NCBI RefSeq assembly: GCF_023715885.1
Contig: NZ_JAMBOY010000001.1
Location: forward strand, 806,001 to 870,000
Direction of reading: 5' to 3'
DNA length: 64,000 nt
Origin: Microbacterium hydrocarbonoxydans
GTDB lineage: Bacteria > Actinomycetota > Actinomycetes > Actinomycetales > Microbacteriaceae
Positions 60,964 through 64,000 of this stretch are shown here, piece after piece. The notes beneath the pieces are model-generated. The model did not search any database, was not told where the DNA came from, and saw nothing but the letters and a program-made list of their open reading frames with translations. A program made the position numbers and the translations under genes. How positions within the stretch are numbered: the stretch's first letter is position 1; every line of letters begins with the position of its first letter.

Positions 60964-62133
60964 ATGAGTACCGTCATCGAGGGCACGACGGACGTCGTCG
61001 TCGACACCGAGGAGATCCAGCGCCGGACCATCCGTCGTTCGGACTGGGTGCCGTGCAACTCGGCGTTCATCGACTGCCGCACCCCGGGGTCCGACCGCAA
61101 GGAGAACTACTCCTTCATCGGCGCCGGCGTCTCGCAGAACGCCAGCCAGTACGTGAACCTCGAGGTCAACCACGGGTTCAACACGGGAGCCGCAGGCATG
61201 CCGAACGGCATCTCGAACAACCTGCACCTGCACTTCACCGCCGAGGTCTTCATCAACCTCGGCGGCGAGTTCCGGCTGCGCTGGGGCGTCGACGGCAAGC
61301 AGGGCGAGTACATCAGCCACGACGGCGACATCGTCACGATCCCCACGTGGATCTTCCGCGGCTTCACGAACGAGGGACCGGATGACGGCATCCTGTACAC
61401 GGTGCTCGGTCGCGACGACAACGGGGGCATCATCTGGGGTCCGTCGGTGCTGCGCGAGGCCGAGTCCTACGGTCTGCACCTCACCGCCGACAACAAGCTG
61501 ATCGACACGGTCGCGGGCGACGTCCTGCCCGACGACGTGGCGCTCATCAAGCCGATGAAGCAGCACTACATCGATGAGCTCACCGAGTACTCGGTCGAGG
61601 ACATGCGCTCGCGGGTCATCCAGCCCGGCGACCGCAGGTACTCCGCCGCGGCGCTGCTGTGCGCGGCGGTCGACGGAGGCCGCGTCGAGCTCGCCACCGC
61701 GATCGGCTACGGCATGAGCGAGAACCGTCGCCAGGTGCCGAACGTGCACGAGCCCCACTCGTTCAACCTCGCCTGGGTCAAGGCCGAGCCGGGTCAGGGT
61801 GTGCTGCGCCACCGGCACGACAAGACGCAGGCGCTGCTGTTCAAGACCGGCCGCTGGGAGGTCACCCTCAACGGCGACCCGGCGACGACCGTGAACCTCG
61901 GAGCCGGCGACACCTTCTCGGTCCCCGAGGGTGCGTGGCGGGAGTACCGCTGCGTCGAGGGCGACGAGACCGGCTCCGGCACGGTGCTCGTCATCAACGG
62001 CGGCGACGACCGTGTGTACCTCGAATGGGCCCCCGAGGTGGTCGAGGCCGCAGCCGCCGCCGACTGGACGATCGACCCCAACGGCTACCTCGCGCCGCTC
62101 GGCGTGATGGTCACGGCCACGGAAGACGACTGA
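60964..62133 (+). CDS. Bicupin domain protein
   Basis: 389 residues. The first cupin has metal ligands H-L-H-F-T-A-E near residue 89-95, with Arg in place of the usual His in motif 2. The second has H-R-H-D-K-T-Q near 283-289. It may be a dioxygenase, isomerase or binding protein of the LacI-linked pathway. Good GGGAG RBS, 31 nt after the SnoaL-like gene, followed by a terminator. Confidence 0.78.
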   Translation: MSTVIEGTTDVVVDTEEIQRRTIRRSDWVPCNSAFIDCRTPGSDRKENYSFIGAGVSQNASQYVNLEVNHGFNTGAAGMPNGISNNLHLHFTAEVFINLGGEFRLRWGVDGKQGEYISHDGDIVTIPTWIFRGFTNEGPDDGILYTVLGRDDNGGIIWGPSVLREAESYGLHLTADNKLIDTVAGDVLPDDVALIKPMKQHYIDELTEYSVEDMRSRVIQPGDRRYSAAALLCAAVDGGRVELATAIGYGMSENRRQVPNVHEPHSFNLAWVKAEPGQGVLRHRHDKTQALLFKTGRWEVTLNGDPATTVNLGAGDTFSVPEGAWREYRCVEGDETGSGTVLVINGGDDRVYLEWAPEVVEAAAAADWTIDPNGYLAPLGVMVTATEDD

Positions 62134-62147
62134 GTCGCGACGCCTTC

Positions 62148-62187
62148 AGACGGGGCGCGAGGAGCTGCGACTCCTCGCGCCCCGTCT
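62148..62187 (+). terminator. Terminator of the SnoaL/bicupin operon
   Basis: A perfect 17-bp stem (62148-62164 with 62171-62187), 6-nt loop. Confidence 0.85.
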
Positions 62188-62197
62188 CGTGTGCGGG

Positions 62198-63124
62198 TCA
62201 CCGCAGCGGCGTGCGCCCCGCGTGCTCGGGGAGGGCCTCGCTCAGCATCCGCTCGGCGAGCTCGGCGAGCTTGCGCGTCGCCGGCGACAGCAGCACGCCC
62301 TCGCGCTGCACGAGCGCGATCGTGTCGTGCATCGGCTCGGCGAACGGGAAGGTGCGGATGCCAGGGGGGAATCCCTCGGACTCGGCGATCGACCTCGAGA
62401 CGATGGTGTCTGCGGTGCCCGCGGCGACGAGGCTCAGTGCGGTCTCGACGTGCTCGACCTCGACCGACGGCTCGATCGTGAGACCCTGCAGGCGGGCGCG
62501 CTCCAGCAGCTGCCTGCGCGTCGGATCGTCCCATCCGGCGAAGGCGTCGTAGAGCACGAGCTTCGCCTCGGCGACCTCCGAGATCGTCACCGGCCCTCTG
62601 CCGGCCGGGCGGGTGGAGGAGACGTAGAGCACCTCGTCGCGGAACAGCGGCTTGACCTCGAGGCCGTCCTCATCGATCGGCAGCACGAGCAGACCCGCCT
62701 CGAGCTCGCCCCGCGCGATGGACCGCGCGACGTGAGCCGAGTTGATGCCCACCAGTCGCAGCCGGACATTCGGATGCCGATGGTGGAACGTCTCCGCCAG
62801 GTCGGCCAGCGCGTAGTACGCCGCGTTGCGCAGCACCCCGAAGGTGCAGATGCCGCGGTCGAGCGACGCCAGAGAGTGGATCGTGTCGATGCCGTTCTGC
62901 ACGGCGCTCACGGCCTGGGCGGCGTGCGGGCGCAACTCCTGCGCGGCGGCTGTCGGCACGAGGCGACGACTGCCGCGGACGAAGAGCGTGGCGTCGAGCT
63001 CGCGCTCGAGGCGGGCGACGAGCTCCGAGACGGAGGCCTGCGTCATGCCCAGGCTCGCTGCGGCCGCGGTGAACGAGCCGTGTTCGAGGGCGGCGAGGAA
63101 GGCGGTGAGCTGGGTGATGGTCAC
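62198..63124 (-). CDS. LysR family transcriptional regulator
   Basis: 308 residues from GTG 63124 (TACCAT on the minus strand ends 6 nt upstream; leaderless). N-terminal winged helix with T-Q-A-S-V-S-E-L-V-A-R-L-E; C-terminal effector-binding domain. It is divergent from the second HisD-family gene and probably activates it. Confidence 0.9.
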   Translation of the reverse strand: MTITQLTAFLAALEHGSFTAAAASLGMTQASVSELVARLERELDATLFVRGSRRLVPTAAAQELRPHAAQAVSAVQNGIDTIHSLASLDRGICTFGVLRNAAYYALADLAETFHHRHPNVRLRLVGINSAHVARSIARGELEAGLLVLPIDEDGLEVKPLFRDEVLYVSSTRPAGRGPVTISEVAEAKLVLYDAFAGWDDPTRRQLLERARLQGLTIEPSVEVEHVETALSLVAAGTADTIVSRSIAESEGFPPGIRTFPFAEPMHDTIALVQREGVLLSPATRKLAELAERMLSEALPEHAGRTPLR

Positions 63125-63201
63125 AGCCCAATGGTAAACCCGATGCGAGTGTACGGATCATCAGGCTTGTCGGATGGTTGCGGCCGATCTAACCTTCCTG
63201 C

Positions 63202-64000
63202 ATGCGTTACTCTCCTGCAGTCCTCGCGCGCCACGAGGGCGCCTTCCATCACCTCAAGACCCCTGGCGTCGACGCCCCGGCCGCGCAGCGCGACCCCGCC
63301 GTGATCGAGACCGTCACGACGATGCTCGCCGACATCCGCGAGCGCGGCATGGACGCCGTGCTCGACTACGCGAGGAAGCTCGACAACTACCAGGGCGCCG
63401 CCATCGAGCTCACGCCCGAGCAGATCGCGAGCAGTGGCGAGCGACTCGATCCCGCCCTGCGCGAGGCGATCGAGCTCGGGGCTGAGCGCACGCAGGCCTT
63501 CGCCCGCGAGCAGCGCTCGCACCTCTCCGACTTCGAGACCGAGCTGGTGCCCGGTCTCGTGACCGGGGCGAAGTACATCCCGGTCTCCCGTGTCGGCGCC
63601 TATCTGCCCGCCGGCCGCTTCCCCCTCACCGCGAGCGCGTTCATGACCGTGGGCGTAGCGAAGGCCGCCGGCGTGCCGACCGTGATCGCCTGCACGCCCC
63701 CGCAGCCCGACGGCGGAGCCAACGACGCCGTGGTGTACGCCGCGCATCTCTCCGGCGTCGACCGCGTGTTCGTCATCGGCGGGGTGCAGGCGCTCGCCGC
63801 CATGGCGTACGGCCTGCTGGGCGAGCTGCCCGTCGACATGCTGGTCGGCGCGGGCAACGCCTTCGTCGCCGAGGCCAAGCGTCAGCTCTTCGGCACGGTC
63901 GCGATCGACCTCCTCGCGGGCCCGAGCGAGGTCGCTGTCATCTCCGACGAGACGGCCGATCCCGAACTCGTCGCCGCCGATCTGCTCGGCCAGGCCGAGC
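63202..64000 (+). CDS. Second histidinol dehydrogenase family gene (3' partial)
   Basis: The frame runs through the right edge; about 266 codons are present. I-P-V-S-R-V-G-A-Y-L-P-A-G near residue 122, G-A-G-N-A-F-V near 215 and L-L-A-G-P-S-E-V near 237 are HisD-family segments. The visible part ends in the Q-A-E segment, before the catalytic region. TTGTCG (63167-63172) and TAACCT (63190-63195) with a 17-nt spacer make a promoter; the ATG follows 6 nt later (leaderless). It is a separate paralogue of the 58 kb gene, divergent from a LysR regulator. Confidence 0.85.
   Translation, partial: MRYSPAVLARHEGAFHHLKTPGVDAPAAQRDPAVIETVTTMLADIRERGMDAVLDYARKLDNYQGAAIELTPEQIASSGERLDPALREAIELGAERTQAFAREQRSHLSDFETELVPGLVTGAKYIPVSRVGAYLPAGRFPLTASAFMTVGVAKAAGVPTVIACTPPQPDGGANDAVVYAAHLSGVDRVFVIGGVQALAAMAYGLLGELPVDMLVGAGNAFVAEAKRQLFGTVAIDLLAGPSEVAVISDETADPELVAADLLGQAE

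Overview
The window looks like a chromosomal piece of a high-GC actinobacterium of the Microbacteriaceae, probably close to Microbacterium. The grounds are the GC-rich codon use, the many start codons placed 6-7 nt after a TAnnnT -10 box (leaderless transcription), the Zur, DtxR-like and ROK regulatory logic, and the protein types. This is inference from gene content; there is no rRNA, tRNA or CRISPR array to confirm it.

Bases 1-12.6 kb are an accessory, defence-rich island. It holds a 5'-truncated zinc-ribbon repeat protein, a ParB-like/Dam-like methyltransferase fusion, a complete type I restriction-modification operon (hsdM-hsdS-hsdR), a membrane-anchored GAF-like protein directly before a Panacea (DUF4065) protein (a candidate toxin-antitoxin-like pair), a Shedu (SduA) nuclease, and a protein joining homing-endonuclease-associated repeats to a PD-(D/E)XK domain with a QxxxY motif. 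At 12.7-13.7 kb are small orphan genes: a Lys-rich 39-residue protein, an acidic coiled-coil protein and a two-helix membrane protein.

Bases 13.7-51.7 kb are mostly ordinary chromosome: a 2H phosphoesterase, a dipeptidase, a ROK-controlled sugar ABC operon with a GH13 glucosidase, a zinc block (znuA-znuC-znuB with a Zur box, zur, a DUF318/DUF1980 pair and, further on, zinc-free L28-L33-S14), a TetR/hydrolase pair, HU, a CopD-CtaG fusion, a PIF1/RecD-like helicase, heme oxygenase with a DUF2470 protein, an inactivated serine-hydrolase-fold lipoprotein, CorA, amino-acid permeases, a DeoR regulator, and a GntR-controlled cassette of APC permease, FAD oxidoreductase and FGGY kinase.

Bases 51.7-62.2 kb form a coherent catabolic regulon. 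Three transcription units carry copies of one palindromic operator close to GCATACGTATGC: a sugar-type ABC transporter plus alpha/beta hydrolase; a HisD-family dehydrogenase, SDR and HpcH/HpaI aldolase; and a double SnoaL-like protein plus a bicupin. A LacI-family regulator sits in the middle and is the likely common regulator. A second HisD-family gene, divergent from a LysR regulator, runs off the right edge. The substrate cannot be read from the sequence, and this is the best candidate for an undescribed metabolic system. The Panacea-linked pair and the HNR-nuclease are the best candidates for undescribed defence or conflict systems.

Other recurring structures are intergenic palindromes (two copies of one family near 30.4 and 55.7 kb), a REP-like repeat that also occurs inside a coding region at 27.1-27.3 kb, and a 23-bp in-frame direct repeat flanking one half of hsdS.
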